Source: Nocardioides immobilis
Lineage (GTDB): Bacteria > Actinomycetota > Actinomycetes > Propionibacteriales > Nocardioidaceae
Assembly: GCF_003515065.1 (NCBI RefSeq)
Contig: NZ_QXGH01000024.1
Coordinates: forward strand, 62,001-126,000
Direction of reading: 5' to 3'
DNA length: 64,000 nt
A program made the position numbers and the translations under genes. Below the pieces are notes generated by a model that saw only the letters and a list, made by a program, of their open reading frames with translations, did not search any database and had not been told where the DNA came from. Shown in pieces: positions 40,716 to 50,474 of this stretch. Numbering within the stretch: the stretch's first letter is position 1; every line of letters begins with the position of its first letter.

Positions 40716-42503
40716 ATGACGGCCATGACCGACGCACCTCGTTCCTGGCTGCGCGCGACCGGTTCACGATCTTCTGAGGACGTTACGTTGAGACTTGAAC
40801 TCCCACTCGAGCCGCCAGTCGGCTCCACAGTGCGGATATTGGCATTGGGTGGTATCAGCGAGATCGGGCGCAACATGACCGTGGTTGATTCCGCGGCTGG
40901 GATGTTGGTGGTGGATTGTGGCTTATTGTTCCCGTCCAGCGATGTGCCAGGTGTCGACTTCATCTTGCCTGACTTTGCTCCGATCGAGGATCGTATTGAG
41001 TCCATTCGCGGGCTTGTTCTCACCCACGGCCACGAGGACCACATCGGCGGCGTCCCGTATCTGCTAAAGCTCGCGCCCGATATTCCCGTGTATGGCACCA
41101 AGTTCACGCTTTCCCTGCTGGCCGCGAAGCTTGCAGAGCACCGAACCCGCGCTGACCTGCGCGAGATCAGCGAGGGCGACGTGATTAACGTCGGTCCGTT
41201 CAGTTGCGAGTTCTTCGCCGTCAACCACTCGGTACCGGACGGCGTGGCCGTGTCAGTGGAAGTCAACGATTTTCGCATCTTCCACACCGGCGACTTCAAG
41301 CTAGACCAACAGCCGCTCGACGGGCGGCTGACGGACATCGTTGGGTTCGCGCGGGCCAGCGTGGAGGGCGTGGACGTTCTGCTTTCCGACTCGACCAACG
41401 CAGATGTACCCGGTCATCTGCCCGATGAGGTTGACGTTGCGCCCAACTTCACTCACATCTTCGAAGAGGCACCCGGACTGGTCCTGGTGGCTTGTTTCGC
41501 GAGCCACGTCCACCGCGTCCAGCAGGTCATTTCCTGCGCCGCAGAGGTGGGCAAACGCGTGGCGCTGGTGGGCCGCTCGATGGAGCGGAACATGAAGCTC
41601 GCGCAGGCAGCCGGCCTTCTCCAGGTGCCCGACGGCTTGCTGGTTGCCCCCAATGAGATCCATAAGGTCGAAAGATCCCAACTCGTCATCGCGTGTACCG
41701 GCTCGCAGGGCGAGCCCATGGCAGTGCTCTCACGCCTCGCGCGAGACAACCACAAGGTCAAGGTGGGCGAAGGCGACGTCGTCATTGTGTCTGCGCGCCT
41801 GATCCCTGGCAACGAGACCGACGTCTTTCGCGTTATCAACGGATTGTCCGAACGCGGTGTGACCGTGCTCCACGGCGGCAACGCCAACATCCATGCCTCC
41901 GGGCACGCGCCTGCCGGGGAGTTGCGACAGGTCCTTAACCTCATCAAGCCGCGTTACCTCATGCCCGTGCACGGCGAGTGGCGCCACTTGCGCGCCCATG
42001 CTGCCATCGCCAAGTCAGTAGGTTTGGGCGCGGAGCGAGTGCTATTCGCACCAAACGGGACCGTTGTCGAGTTCACCGACGGTGAGGCTCGGATCGCTGG
42101 CAGGGTAGCTGTCGAGTCCGTCATGGTCGACCACACCTCACCCGCCAAGGTCGACGACCAGATCCTCCGAGACCGGCGGGTGATGGGGCTCGCCGGCATC
42201 CTCGTCATCGGAGTCGACGTTGACGCGGCCAGCGGCCGCTTGTTGGAGCATCCGCGTGTGTCGCTACGCGGCCTGCACCGTGACGATGACTTCCTCGACC
42301 GGGTCCGGGAGATCGCCGAAGAGGTGTGCGATGACGCTATGGGAACCGAAAGCGGCGCGCCGGGACGCGAGGAGCTAGAGGTGGCCATTTCGCGCAAGGT
42401 CGTTCGGTGGCTCAGGTCCGAGCACCGCCGGATGCCGGCCATCCATGTGTCTGCGTCGTTGCTCGACACTCGGAGCGCGAAAACTGCGTCCCACGACGGG
42501 TGA
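40716..42503 (+). CDS. rnj: Ribonuclease J (additional copy)
   Basis: About 595 residues from ATG at 40716 (40725 also possible). Metallo-beta-lactamase/beta-CASP fold: ALGGISEIGRNM, THGHEDHIGGVPYL (metal site, about 101-114), FHTGDFKLDQ, then CTGSQGEPMAVLSRLA, HASGHA and PVHGEWRHL. Family enzymes have 5'-3' exonuclease and endonuclease activity on RNA. In Actinobacteria the housekeeping copy usually neighbours dapA/ftsK; this one precedes a P450 and its stop overlaps the P450 start (GTGA). Confidence 0.9.
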   Translation: MTAMTDAPRSWLRATGSRSSEDVTLRLELPLEPPVGSTVRILALGGISEIGRNMTVVDSAAGMLVVDCGLLFPSSDVPGVDFILPDFAPIEDRIESIRGLVLTHGHEDHIGGVPYLLKLAPDIPVYGTKFTLSLLAAKLAEHRTRADLREISEGDVINVGPFSCEFFAVNHSVPDGVAVSVEVNDFRIFHTGDFKLDQQPLDGRLTDIVGFARASVEGVDVLLSDSTNADVPGHLPDEVDVAPNFTHIFEEAPGLVLVACFASHVHRVQQVISCAAEVGKRVALVGRSMERNMKLAQAAGLLQVPDGLLVAPNEIHKVERSQLVIACTGSQGEPMAVLSRLARDNHKVKVGEGDVVIVSARLIPGNETDVFRVINGLSERGVTVLHGGNANIHASGHAPAGELRQVLNLIKPRYLMPVHGEWRHLRAHAAIAKSVGLGAERVLFAPNGTVVEFTDGEARIAGRVAVESVMVDHTSPAKVDDQILRDRRVMGLAGILVIGVDVDAASGRLLEHPRVSLRGLHRDDDFLDRVREIAEEVCDDAMGTESGAPGREELEVAISRKVVRWLRSEHRRMPAIHVSASLLDTRSAKTASHDG

Positions 42504-43705
42504 ACGTCGTGGATTCCTGGGAGCTCCGCGCGTGGCCCTTTGAGTCCGCCGACCCGCTCGCTCTCCACGAGGATTACACGAAAGCCCGGCGCTCAGCCGA
42601 CGCCGCACTCGTCCAGGTGCGCAATTCCGCAACGGCCTACCTCGTGACGAGGCATAGACTTGTGGCGGAGTTGCTGGGCAACCCGGCGCTCTCAGCCGCG
42701 CCCGCCCACGCGGGTTACCCGGCCCCGACTTCCAGAAGCCTCGCTACCAAGCGCGGCCAGCAGGCATTCGTCAGAATGGATCCGCCGGAGCACACTGGAT
42801 ACCGCCGCGCGGTTCAGCCGTCGCTGGGAAGGCACGCAGTCGCCCGCCTAGCTGAGGTGGTCGGAGCCATCGCACGGCGCTGCGTAGAGGAGACCCTGCG
42901 TGACGGGGCCGCCGACGTCGTCACGACTCTGGCTGAACCGCTGCCGCTGCAGACCTCGGCCCATTGGCTTGGCGTGCCTCTCCGCGAGGCCGAGGAGCTC
43001 CTGCTCCCGGCGAAATCGTGGGCGAGTCTGACGGACGATTCGGTGTCGCCTGAGCAGTTGCAAGGCGTCATCGAGGACTACTTCGCGCACCGCCTGACGA
43101 AGAACTCCGGCCGCGGCTGGTCGGATACGACGTCATCCCTGATCGAGAGTCTCGCGGCGGCAGGGATCATCGATCGTGTCGCCGTCGCGCGTACCTTCGG
43201 CCTGCTCTTCACCTCCGGGCTGTTCACGACGCGCAACACCCTCGCTCTCATGATGCTGGCTCTAGCGACGGACGTGGAGGAGCTCGACCGGCTCCTGACC
43301 GACGACACGCTCGACCTCCGACGAGCGACTGAGGAGATCCTAAGGTTGACCTGCGTGCCCCGCTACTCAGCCCTGCGGACCACGACCCAGGACATGCAAA
43401 TCGGCGCCGTCTTCGTGCCTGCCGGCTCAGGCGTGATTGCATCTATCGCCGCCGCGAACAGAGACCCTGAAGTCTTTTCGGATCCTGACGTCCTGCGGCT
43501 GGACCGCATTCCCAACCGACATCTGACCTTCGGGCCCGGGACGCATGGATGCATCGGAAGCGCGCTGGCCCGGCTAGAGATTCGCGCGACCCTCGAAGCG
43601 CTGCGCGCACGGGCGTCCGCGCGGGCCAATTGGAGCGTGGATCACCTTGGCTTCCACGGCGGCACCACGGTGACGGTCGATCGTCTGGTCATGGCGTTCG
43701 CGTGA
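42500..43705 (+). CDS. Cytochrome P450
   Basis: 401 residues from GTG at 42500 (GTGA overlap with the RNase J stop). Heme-binding loop FGPGTHGCIGSALARLE near 343-359 with the Cys ligand; ExxR pair in ATEEILRLT; FVRMDPPEHTGYRRAVQ is the usual helix-C region. The I-helix reads TSGLFTTRNT, so the acid of the usual AGx(D/E)TT oxygen-activation motif is replaced by Phe. Needs separate redox partners, none seen here. Substrate unknown. Confidence 0.9.
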   Translation: MNVVDSWELRAWPFESADPLALHEDYTKARRSADAALVQVRNSATAYLVTRHRLVAELLGNPALSAAPAHAGYPAPTSRSLATKRGQQAFVRMDPPEHTGYRRAVQPSLGRHAVARLAEVVGAIARRCVEETLRDGAADVVTTLAEPLPLQTSAHWLGVPLREAEELLLPAKSWASLTDDSVSPEQLQGVIEDYFAHRLTKNSGRGWSDTTSSLIESLAAAGIIDRVAVARTFGLLFTSGLFTTRNTLALMMLALATDVEELDRLLTDDTLDLRRATEEILRLTCVPRYSALRTTTQDMQIGAVFVPAGSGVIASIAAANRDPEVFSDPDVLRLDRIPNRHLTFGPGTHGCIGSALARLEIRATLEALRARASARANWSVDHLGFHGGTTVTVDRLVMAFA

Positions 43706-43720
43706 CGGCGGGCCAGCAGT

Positions 43721-44734
43721 TCAGCGGTTGACGAAGGTCATGTCGGCGTAGCGCTCGCCCGCGACTCGGACGGTCGCAAACGACTCATCGAGGAGGGAGA
43801 CGTCCGCCGCATCGAGCTGAACCTGTTCGCTCGCCAGGTTCTCGAGCAGCCGCTCGACTCGCCGGGTCGCGGGGATGGCCACCGTCCGCGGTTGCTTGGC
43901 TGCCACCCAAGCCAACGCGACCTGCGCCATCGAGGCGTCGAGTCGCTCGGCGACACCTCGCAACGTCGGTAGCATCGACCGGTTCGCCAGGTAAGACTCC
44001 TGGGCGAAACGAGGAAGCTTCTGCCGGCTGTCCTTGGCACCCTCGCTAGGTGGCCATTTCAGCGCGCCGGTGAGGAAGCCCTTGCCGAGCGGACTCGACG
44101 CAATGAACGGGACCTGCAGCTCTTGAAGCACATTGAGTGCGCCGCTCGAGTCGACGTCGCGCGACCAGAGTGAGTACTCGGATTGGACCGCGGACAGCGG
44201 GTGGGTGGCGTGGGCTCGCAGTATCGAATCCACGCTGGCCTCGGAGATTCCGACGCCACGGACATGACCTTCGGCGACCATGTCGGACAGACAGCCGACC
44301 GATTCTTCGATGGGTACGCGGTGATCGATTCGGTGAAGGAAGACGACGTCGATGTGCGGCACTGCCAAACGACGTGCAGCGTTCTGCACCGCCTCTCGTA
44401 GATACTCTGGCCGCCCCACGATATCCACTCCGTAAGGCGAGGTTGGATCACGAACCAGGCCGACCTTCGTCGCTACGAGTGCACCCTCGGAGTTGGAGAG
44501 GAGGGAGCCGATCAGGCGCTCGGAATCACCGTCCGCATAGACGTCCGCGGTGTCGATCAGACAGCCGCCGGCCTCGATGGCCGCCTGGACGACGGCACGG
44601 GCCTCATTCTGGGAGACGGGGCCGTATGAGCCCGACGACGCCATCGTCCCGAAACCCACCCGTCGAACGGTGGCAACCGTATCTGCAAGCGGGATGGCGA
44701 CCGTGTTCCGGGCAGGCGTACTCGCGCTGGGCAA
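43721..44734 (-). CDS. Aldo/keto reductase
   Basis: 337 residues from TTG at 44734, supported by GAGGAG 6 bases upstream. Catalytic tetrad recognisable: Asp in LIDTADVY, Tyr in DVYADGDSE, Lys in LVATKVGL and His in VVFLHRIDH. NADPH-dependent carbonyl reduction is the family reaction. Convergent with the P450 gene (15 bases between stops). Confidence 0.85.
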   Translation of the reverse strand: MPSASTPARNTVAIPLADTVATVRRVGFGTMASSGSYGPVSQNEARAVVQAAIEAGGCLIDTADVYADGDSERLIGSLLSNSEGALVATKVGLVRDPTSPYGVDIVGRPEYLREAVQNAARRLAVPHIDVVFLHRIDHRVPIEESVGCLSDMVAEGHVRGVGISEASVDSILRAHATHPLSAVQSEYSLWSRDVDSSGALNVLQELQVPFIASSPLGKGFLTGALKWPPSEGAKDSRQKLPRFAQESYLANRSMLPTLRGVAERLDASMAQVALAWVAAKQPRTVAIPATRRVERLLENLASEQVQLDAADVSLLDESFATVRVAGERYADMTFVNR

Positions 44735-44843
44735 CTATGCTCCTCGGGCTCGCTAAGTCACTGGATGTGGCTCTCGATCGTGGTACTTTAGCGCGCCATC
44801 GCATGGCCCGAGCGTCGATCGACTGCGTCCTGGGAGGTTGTAC

Positions 44844-45668
44844 TTGAGCGGACGACGCGGTATGGGCGCGTTGACCGAGGCCTATCACAACGGGCTTGCC
44901 GGCCGTGCCTACGGATTCGTCACCTTCGTCGGTACGGCCGTGGGCATCTCGTCGGTCGCGTTCCCCGATGAAACCGGCGACGTACCGTGGCAGATCTGGC
45001 TGGCGCTCGGCGCGGTGGTGCTCCTAATTGCCGTCGTCCGGAGCCTTCCCGGGTCCTCCGCGGTGTACGTCCATGAGCAGGGCAACTGGTCGATCGAACT
45101 CGTCCGGGGCAACCTTCTCGACTACGACAACGGCTGCGTCATCACAGCCGACCGGTCGGTGTCCACGCTCACTAGCGACGTCGGCACCGGATCCCTGGTG
45201 GGACAGGTGAGCCAACAGTGGTACGACGGCTCGGACGCTGCGCTGACAGCGGAGATACAACAGGCGCTGGCCGCCTCCTCCCGAAGCACCCCGGTGAATC
45301 TTGGTGAGCTCGTTTCATTCGGCGGTCCTCAAGGAAAGAGGGCCTGGCTTTTTTGCCTCGCCGAACGCACCGAGCACGGCTCCAGGACGACCTGGCACGA
45401 CCTTTCCACGGCCTACGGTCGCCTCTGGGAGCAGTTGCGTGCGGGCAACCTGCAGGAGGTGACCTGTCCGATCATCGGAGCGGGATTTGCCGGAACCAAC
45501 CTTTCGGCGAGAGGGACATTGACCTTCCTTCTCCTGAGCTTCCACGGCAGCTCGCTCGAACGGCGCGTGACCTCGCGATTGCGAATAGTCATCCACGAGT
45601 CCGACTTCGATCCGCGTATGTATCGTTCCGCTCGCGCGATGCTCGCGGAACTCGGGTACCGCCACTGA
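44844..45668 (+). CDS. Two-TM macro-domain protein (ThsA_Macro/DUF6430 type)
   Basis: 274 residues from TTG at 44844, GGGAGG 6 bases upstream. Two membrane helices (YGFVTFVGTAVGISSVAF; IWLALGAVVLLIAVV, about 20-60) precede a macro-like domain with LVRGNLLDYDNGCVITAD and PIIGAGFAGTNLS before FLLLSF. This TM-TM-macro plan is that of the effector of type II Thoeris, where the macro domain senses a nucleotide signal made by a TIR protein. No TIR gene is in the window. Its stop overlaps the next start (TGATG). Confidence 0.8.
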   Translation: MSGRRGMGALTEAYHNGLAGRAYGFVTFVGTAVGISSVAFPDETGDVPWQIWLALGAVVLLIAVVRSLPGSSAVYVHEQGNWSIELVRGNLLDYDNGCVITADRSVSTLTSDVGTGSLVGQVSQQWYDGSDAALTAEIQQALAASSRSTPVNLGELVSFGGPQGKRAWLFCLAERTEHGSRTTWHDLSTAYGRLWEQLRAGNLQEVTCPIIGAGFAGTNLSARGTLTFLLLSFHGSSLERRVTSRLRIVIHESDFDPRMYRSARAMLAELGYRH

Positions 45669-46711
45669 TGCGCACCGATGTCGTGATCATCGGCGGAGGC
45701 CCCACCGGCATCTTTGCCTACGAGCTCCTCCGAAGAAGTGGAGTCGACGTCGTGCTGGTCGGGAGTTTCACCGATGCCTCGATCATGCCCGTCGAGTCGC
45801 CGTGCGGCCCGATCACGCTGGTCCCGGTCTTTCCGACACTGCCCGCCCCGACCTACCCGCCTAGCACCCCTACTAGGCAGGCTCTCCAAGTGCGCCGGTC
45901 GGGCTCGCCAGCCTGGATAAGGGCGGAGCCCGTCGCTGACTCGTCGCTCGTCGAAATGCTCCTCCCTGACATCGACGCTGCCGCAATGGCCGTCAAACAA
46001 TTCGGTGAGCGCGCGTTGTTTGATCCACTGGACCAGGTCCAGGAAAAGGTGAGGCGCGCCTACCGGGGCCGGCCGACCCGGCGCGCCGGCTACATCGATG
46101 GCCTGTCGCCGTACCTCGCGCCGATGCTCGAGATCCTCGCTCAGCGCGGCGGTGGGGTGACCGCCGTCCGGACCTGGAATCCGCACGACAGACTGCTGGA
46201 GCTGAGCGGCACTACCGCGCGACTCGAGTACAACAAGCTTGTCTACGCATCGGACCCGGAGCGGCTCTCAGAGGCAATCGGTACCCGCGTTGCCATCCCG
46301 CGCCGCGCGCCAGCACATTTCACGACGCTCGCGACCGACGCGCGCCTCGTTCGCAACGAATTGGTCTATGACCTCTCTCGCGACAGCCCAGTCTTCAGGG
46401 CCTTCGTCGCCAGTGAGCACGTGGTGGTCGTCCAAGAGTCTCTTGCCTACAGGGGGGATGCCGCTGCCGCGCCCTTGCAGATCGCCGACGCCCTCGGCGA
46501 CCTTCTCGGCGCCCGGCTGGTCCGCTTTGGCGAGCGCCTGACTTATCACTCTGCGTATCCAATCGAGAGCATGGACGCAGCGTCCAAGACAGCGCTGGAC
46601 GACGCGTGCGGCGAGTTGGGTATCCTCCGGTTCGGCCGTAACGCCGCTGGCCGTTACGTAGACCTGCACGAGCTCGAATGGGGTGAACTCCGGGCATGGG
46701 CACTCAGTTGA
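45668..46711 (+). CDS. FAD-binding oxidoreductase
   Basis: 347 residues. DVVIIGGGPTGIFAYELL at the N-terminus is a Rossmann dinucleotide fold; the rest resembles amine-oxidase/UDP-galactopyranose-mutase-like flavoproteins (LVYASDPERLSEAI; HSAYPIESMDAAS), but no specific family is certain. Translationally coupled to the TM-macro gene and overlapping the next gene by 16 bases. Confidence 0.65.
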   Translation: MRTDVVIIGGGPTGIFAYELLRRSGVDVVLVGSFTDASIMPVESPCGPITLVPVFPTLPAPTYPPSTPTRQALQVRRSGSPAWIRAEPVADSSLVEMLLPDIDAAAMAVKQFGERALFDPLDQVQEKVRRAYRGRPTRRAGYIDGLSPYLAPMLEILAQRGGGVTAVRTWNPHDRLLELSGTTARLEYNKLVYASDPERLSEAIGTRVAIPRRAPAHFTTLATDARLVRNELVYDLSRDSPVFRAFVASEHVVVVQESLAYRGDAAAAPLQIADALGDLLGARLVRFGERLTYHSAYPIESMDAASKTALDDACGELGILRFGRNAAGRYVDLHELEWGELRAWALS

Positions 46712-47217
46712 TCCTGGTCGACACCGAGCTGTCCCAGGACTCGGCCAAGTCGTACGCCTGGACACTTGAGACTCATGGACTCGAGATGGGCATAGGCCGG
46801 GCCGGACTGTACGAGGAGCACGCGCACCGCCACTTCGTCGACCTGATCTTCAGCCCTGTTGGACTGACAATCGAACCCTTGGGGACGTCAAGCAAGTTGG
46901 TCATCGTCGAGCCGCGCGTGCGTTTCGGGCCGGTTCAGACCGGCAACTTCTTCTTTCTGAAGTTCCTGCCTGCGGTCGGGCCGCACACTATCCCAGACAA
47001 GGTAGCCGGGCCCGACCTCGATGCGGTTGGACGCGAACCTCAGCCCGCACGGCACGACTGTCCTCACGTCTCGTCTCGCGCCTACTACGACCCCCGCAAT
47101 GGGAATCTGGAGGAGCTCGACTTGGACCTCGCCGCCGGAGTCCTCGACGTCCGTTCGAGCGCCGGGTGGCATCTCCGGGTCGCCGCTGACGGGACCGCGC
47201 TCCCGGATGAGCCGTGA
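46696..47217 (+). CDS. Unknown protein, third gene of the TM-macro operon
   Basis: 173 residues, ATG at 46696 inside the end of the flavoprotein gene. Beta-rich N-terminal half (LILVDTELSQD; LVIVEPRVRFGPV), HRHFVDLIF and a final DVRSSAGWHLRVAADG. No family recognised; not a TIR domain. Convergent with the SIR2-like gene. Confidence 0.55.
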   Translation: MGTQLILVDTELSQDSAKSYAWTLETHGLEMGIGRAGLYEEHAHRHFVDLIFSPVGLTIEPLGTSSKLVIVEPRVRFGPVQTGNFFFLKFLPAVGPHTIPDKVAGPDLDAVGREPQPARHDCPHVSSRAYYDPRNGNLEELDLDLAAGVLDVRSSAGWHLRVAADGTALPDEP

Positions 47218-47292
47218 CGCTGCCGCTTCCTAGCGACGCTCGTCTTGCCACCTTGAGGACCGCACACCGGAAGTGTAGGGAGCCCGAGGGTG

Positions 47293-49854
47293 TCAAGCGG
47301 TTGTGGCCGAACTTCCCAGCCGCCCGATGATCCGATCGGTCGGGAAACGCTCTACCAGTTGGTCGAGGCGTGCGTCGTCACCGATGACCAGCATCGCCTT
47401 GTTGGCCAGCCCCCCGATGGCTTTGGCATGCAAGCCAAGGCTCGTCGCCTCCGCCAACGTGTTCATCTGGTCGTCGGTGTAGATCCCAGCAGTCCGGAGC
47501 AGTGCGCAGTACGACGCGAAGGCGTCGAGGTCAAGGGTCTGATCGGAACTGATCGTGGTGGTCATCTGCTCGGCGAGAGGCTTGAGTCGGCTGCTCAGTT
47601 CCTCGACGCGCGACCGTGCCTGGGCAAGCGCGACTGTGGGTTCCCCCACCGATGCTACGAAGACGGCGTTAATGGGAATGCTGGGTGCGCGACGCCAGGT
47701 GTTGCGGAAATAGAATCCGGGCTCCTGAGCCAGGACAGACGCGCTGTCGACGCCGCTCGGGGGGAACCCGTGGGACAGCCAGTCGAAGACCTCCAATAGC
47801 TGCGCTCGCTTCTCGGCACTAACCTGGTCACCCAAGTGCAGGACGGCAAGAACCGTGCTGCTCGCGAATCCTTGCCCCATCGGCAGCGACCCACTTACGT
47901 CATCGAGGACATCAAGTCCGAGCGAACGCACCAGCGTGCGCGTCCGGTCGCTCTCGCCTAGCCAATTCAGCCCTACGTCGACGCTCTCGGGTGCGCCCTG
48001 TAGATACATCGGGGTCGGCGCGACGTAACCCCAGGCCTTCGTGTGCATCAGATACTCGCCGTAAAGGGTGTACCTCCCCTTGACCCGACGGGTCTGGATC
48101 AGTCGCCGCAGGGTCGCACTGTTGCCGGACCGCTCCAGGGCATCGTTGATCGCCTGGCGCAACGTGTGGTCACCGGTCACCGACTCCAGGTACAACAGCA
48201 GGGGCACCCTCTGCGTCGGCGTGGAGCGACGCGCAACGTCGAGCATCCGCTCGAGGAGTGACTCGTCGAGCGGATCCCTCTTGAACTTGCCCCAATTCGC
48301 AACAGTCTTGGCGAACCCGGTCGACGCTTCATCGATCTCGGCACTGAGTACGTCCTGAAGCATGGACTCGTATCTGAACGCCTCGCCGCGCCTCCCGCAC
48401 CGCACCAATTCCATGTTCCAGGCCTTTGTCCAGAGGAACTCACGCGAGCTGAATCGGAATCTCCGGTCCGACATGTAGGGGGCGAAGGACAGGGTCGGGT
48501 CGTTCAGCTTCTCCCGGCAGACGTCCCGGTTGAACTCGGCACATCTCCGCAGTTCGTCCGGCGCCTCCGGGGCGTTGATGATCGACTCGAGGGTGACCTT
48601 CGCCGCGCTCACCTGGGTCCCGGGTCCGAGCTTCTCCATCGCAAGCGCCTGGAACAGCAGTAGGTTGAGCCTCTCGACGGAGGTGAGGCCTTCGCTCGCC
48701 AAGGCCGAAGCGGTGCTGTCGCGCATTCGCTCGAGCTGGACTTCGAACTCAGACCAGAGCGCCGAAGCGATCCCCCGCTGGAACGGCGTGGCGGCCGGGT
48801 CCATGATGATGTCGGAGAGGCGCACCGCGGCGTCAGCAGGGGAATGCTCAGCGATGAGCGGTCGCATCCTGGCGACGAATTCGTCGCCGCCAGCTACGAC
48901 CGTGCGGCAGCGCCGGCGGATCCAGGCCTGCTCAGTCACTTTGAGGTCGATCGCCGAGGGCTCGCCTGCGAGGAGGTCGTCAAGCAGACGGCGGACCGGC
49001 TCGCCGAACGAACTCACAGGAAGAAGGTTGATGTGCTCCAGTCGCTCGTCGGCAAACCGCCGCTCGAGGTGGTCAACCTCCTCGGCGAGACACACCATGT
49101 AGTGACCGACCCGTGCCTCGCTGAATAGCGCGTGCATGTCGCGCAAGACCCGGTTCACGTTCGGGTCGGTGAGACTAAAGCCGAGAAAGAGGAGGCTCTG
49201 GCAGGCTGCCATCGTCTGCAGGCAAATGAACGCAGCCTGGTGTCGCAACTCCGCCGGAGGGTCATCCTCACTGAGTTCTGCGTTGATGCCGTCGTACAGC
49301 CTGGCGTACTCCTTCTGCTCGAGCACGATCGAGTTTGGATGGGTGATCGTTCCGTGGAGGTGCCACAAGACGGGAGACTCGCGGTTCGCCTCAAGCAGGG
49401 TGCTCAGGTCTGCTGGAGCGTGCAACCCGTACACCGTCGGGAGCGGCTCGCTCTCTCTCCTTCCCCACAGCAACGTCTCGTCGTAGTTGGTGGTCACTAC
49501 AAGGCCGCGCGAGACCTTCCAAATCTTGTGGAGCAGGTCGACATCGGACTCTTGCGCGCTCGAGCGGCTCACCTCGAACGTGGTCCTGAGCCGCTCGATC
49601 CAGTGCGCCGTACCGACCGCCAGCTTGACGCGCGACGCAGCCTGTGCCAGCTCCTCCTCGCGGACGAGTTGCAGGACTGCGTCACGATTCTCGACCGACA
49701 GGTCCATCGCACACCCTCGGAGAAACGCCCGCCACGAAGGCATCAGAGGCTTGCCGGTGTTCTGGTTGATCAAGGACTCCGATATCCCGGCGCCGACGAA
49801 TGGCACCAGTTGCCGCGCGGCGGCGGACCTCACCAAGGCGTCGAGGTTCGTCAT
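47293..49854 (-). CDS. SIR2-like domain protein with large C-terminal helical region
   Basis: 853 residues. SIR2 fold over about 1-290: FVGAGIS (19-25), VVTTNYDE (119-126), catalytic-type His in WHLHG (164-168) and LLFLGFSLTDPNV. Bacterial SIR2-like defence proteins (DSR, Thoeris ThsA and others) deplete NAD+ when triggered. The remaining ~560 residues are helical, TPR-like in places, and probably sense the trigger. Its ATG overlaps the histidine-phosphatase stop (ATGA). Confidence 0.85.
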   Translation of the reverse strand: MTNLDALVRSAAARQLVPFVGAGISESLINQNTGKPLMPSWRAFLRGCAMDLSVENRDAVLQLVREEELAQAASRVKLAVGTAHWIERLRTTFEVSRSSAQESDVDLLHKIWKVSRGLVVTTNYDETLLWGRRESEPLPTVYGLHAPADLSTLLEANRESPVLWHLHGTITHPNSIVLEQKEYARLYDGINAELSEDDPPAELRHQAAFICLQTMAACQSLLFLGFSLTDPNVNRVLRDMHALFSEARVGHYMVCLAEEVDHLERRFADERLEHINLLPVSSFGEPVRRLLDDLLAGEPSAIDLKVTEQAWIRRRCRTVVAGGDEFVARMRPLIAEHSPADAAVRLSDIIMDPAATPFQRGIASALWSEFEVQLERMRDSTASALASEGLTSVERLNLLLFQALAMEKLGPGTQVSAAKVTLESIINAPEAPDELRRCAEFNRDVCREKLNDPTLSFAPYMSDRRFRFSSREFLWTKAWNMELVRCGRRGEAFRYESMLQDVLSAEIDEASTGFAKTVANWGKFKRDPLDESLLERMLDVARRSTPTQRVPLLLYLESVTGDHTLRQAINDALERSGNSATLRRLIQTRRVKGRYTLYGEYLMHTKAWGYVAPTPMYLQGAPESVDVGLNWLGESDRTRTLVRSLGLDVLDDVSGSLPMGQGFASSTVLAVLHLGDQVSAEKRAQLLEVFDWLSHGFPPSGVDSASVLAQEPGFYFRNTWRRAPSIPINAVFVASVGEPTVALAQARSRVEELSSRLKPLAEQMTTTISSDQTLDLDAFASYCALLRTAGIYTDDQMNTLAEATSLGLHAKAIGGLANKAMLVIGDDARLDQLVERFPTDRIIGRLGSSATTA

Positions 49855-50474
49855 ACTGTCACCATGCTCGGCTCGAGGTGTGCCACGTCCTCGAGTCGCA
49901 CCAGACGGTAGCCGTCCGGTCCGAATAAGAACTCAGTGACGCTCGCGTGCCGCATCTGCTTGCCGACGTAGTCCTCCCACGGCACGTCCTGCATCCGGCG
50001 CAGGATCAGGCTGTTAACTCGGCCATGCGCGACCAACGCTACCGAGCTTCCATAGTCACCCTCCCGGATTGCCCGCACTACCGGCTCGAGCCTGGCGTCG
50101 ATGTCGAGGTACGACTCCCCGCCGGGTGGTCGGACGGCCCACAACGGGGTGGTCGCGTTCACCATCTTCGCCCGGAGGCCCATGGGCTGCCCGGTCCACT
50201 CGCCAACATCGCCCTCCCTGAGCCGGGCCTCCGCCAGAACATGCTGGACGGACACGCCGTCAAGGATCGGCATCATCGTCTCGATTGCCCGAAGGCACGG
50301 ACTGTGCACAATGGTGTCGAGGCAGCTTCGGTTCAGCGCGGCTCCCAGCAGGCGGGCTTGTTCGCGACCCAACTCGCTCAGCGGGTCGTCAACGCCGACG
50401 TACGAGCCAGTGCCGTTCGACTCGGTGTGGCCGTGACGGATTAGTAGGCAGCGCAACACGTCCTCGTCAGCCAT
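49851..50474 (-). CDS. Histidine phosphatase family protein
   Basis: 207 residues. LLIRHGHTESN (phospho-His site, about 11-21), HSPCLRAIET, LREGDVGEW and ALVAHGRVNS form the phosphoglycerate-mutase/acid-phosphatase active site. Substrate unknown. Overlaps the aldo/keto reductase gene by 8 bases and the SIR2 gene by 4, so the three are one translational unit. Confidence 0.85.
   Translation of the reverse strand: MADEDVLRCLLIRHGHTESNGTGSYVGVDDPLSELGREQARLLGAALNRSCLDTIVHSPCLRAIETMMPILDGVSVQHVLAEARLREGDVGEWTGQPMGLRAKMVNATTPLWAVRPPGGESYLDIDARLEPVVRAIREGDYGSSVALVAHGRVNSLILRRMQDVPWEDYVGKQMRHASVTEFLFGPDGYRLVRLEDVAHLEPSMVTV

Noticed and set aside
44844..49854. A complete Thoeris system (TM-macro plus SIR2)
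   Set aside because: No TIR-domain protein; the SIR2 protein lacks a SLOG domain and lies in a separate convergent operon.
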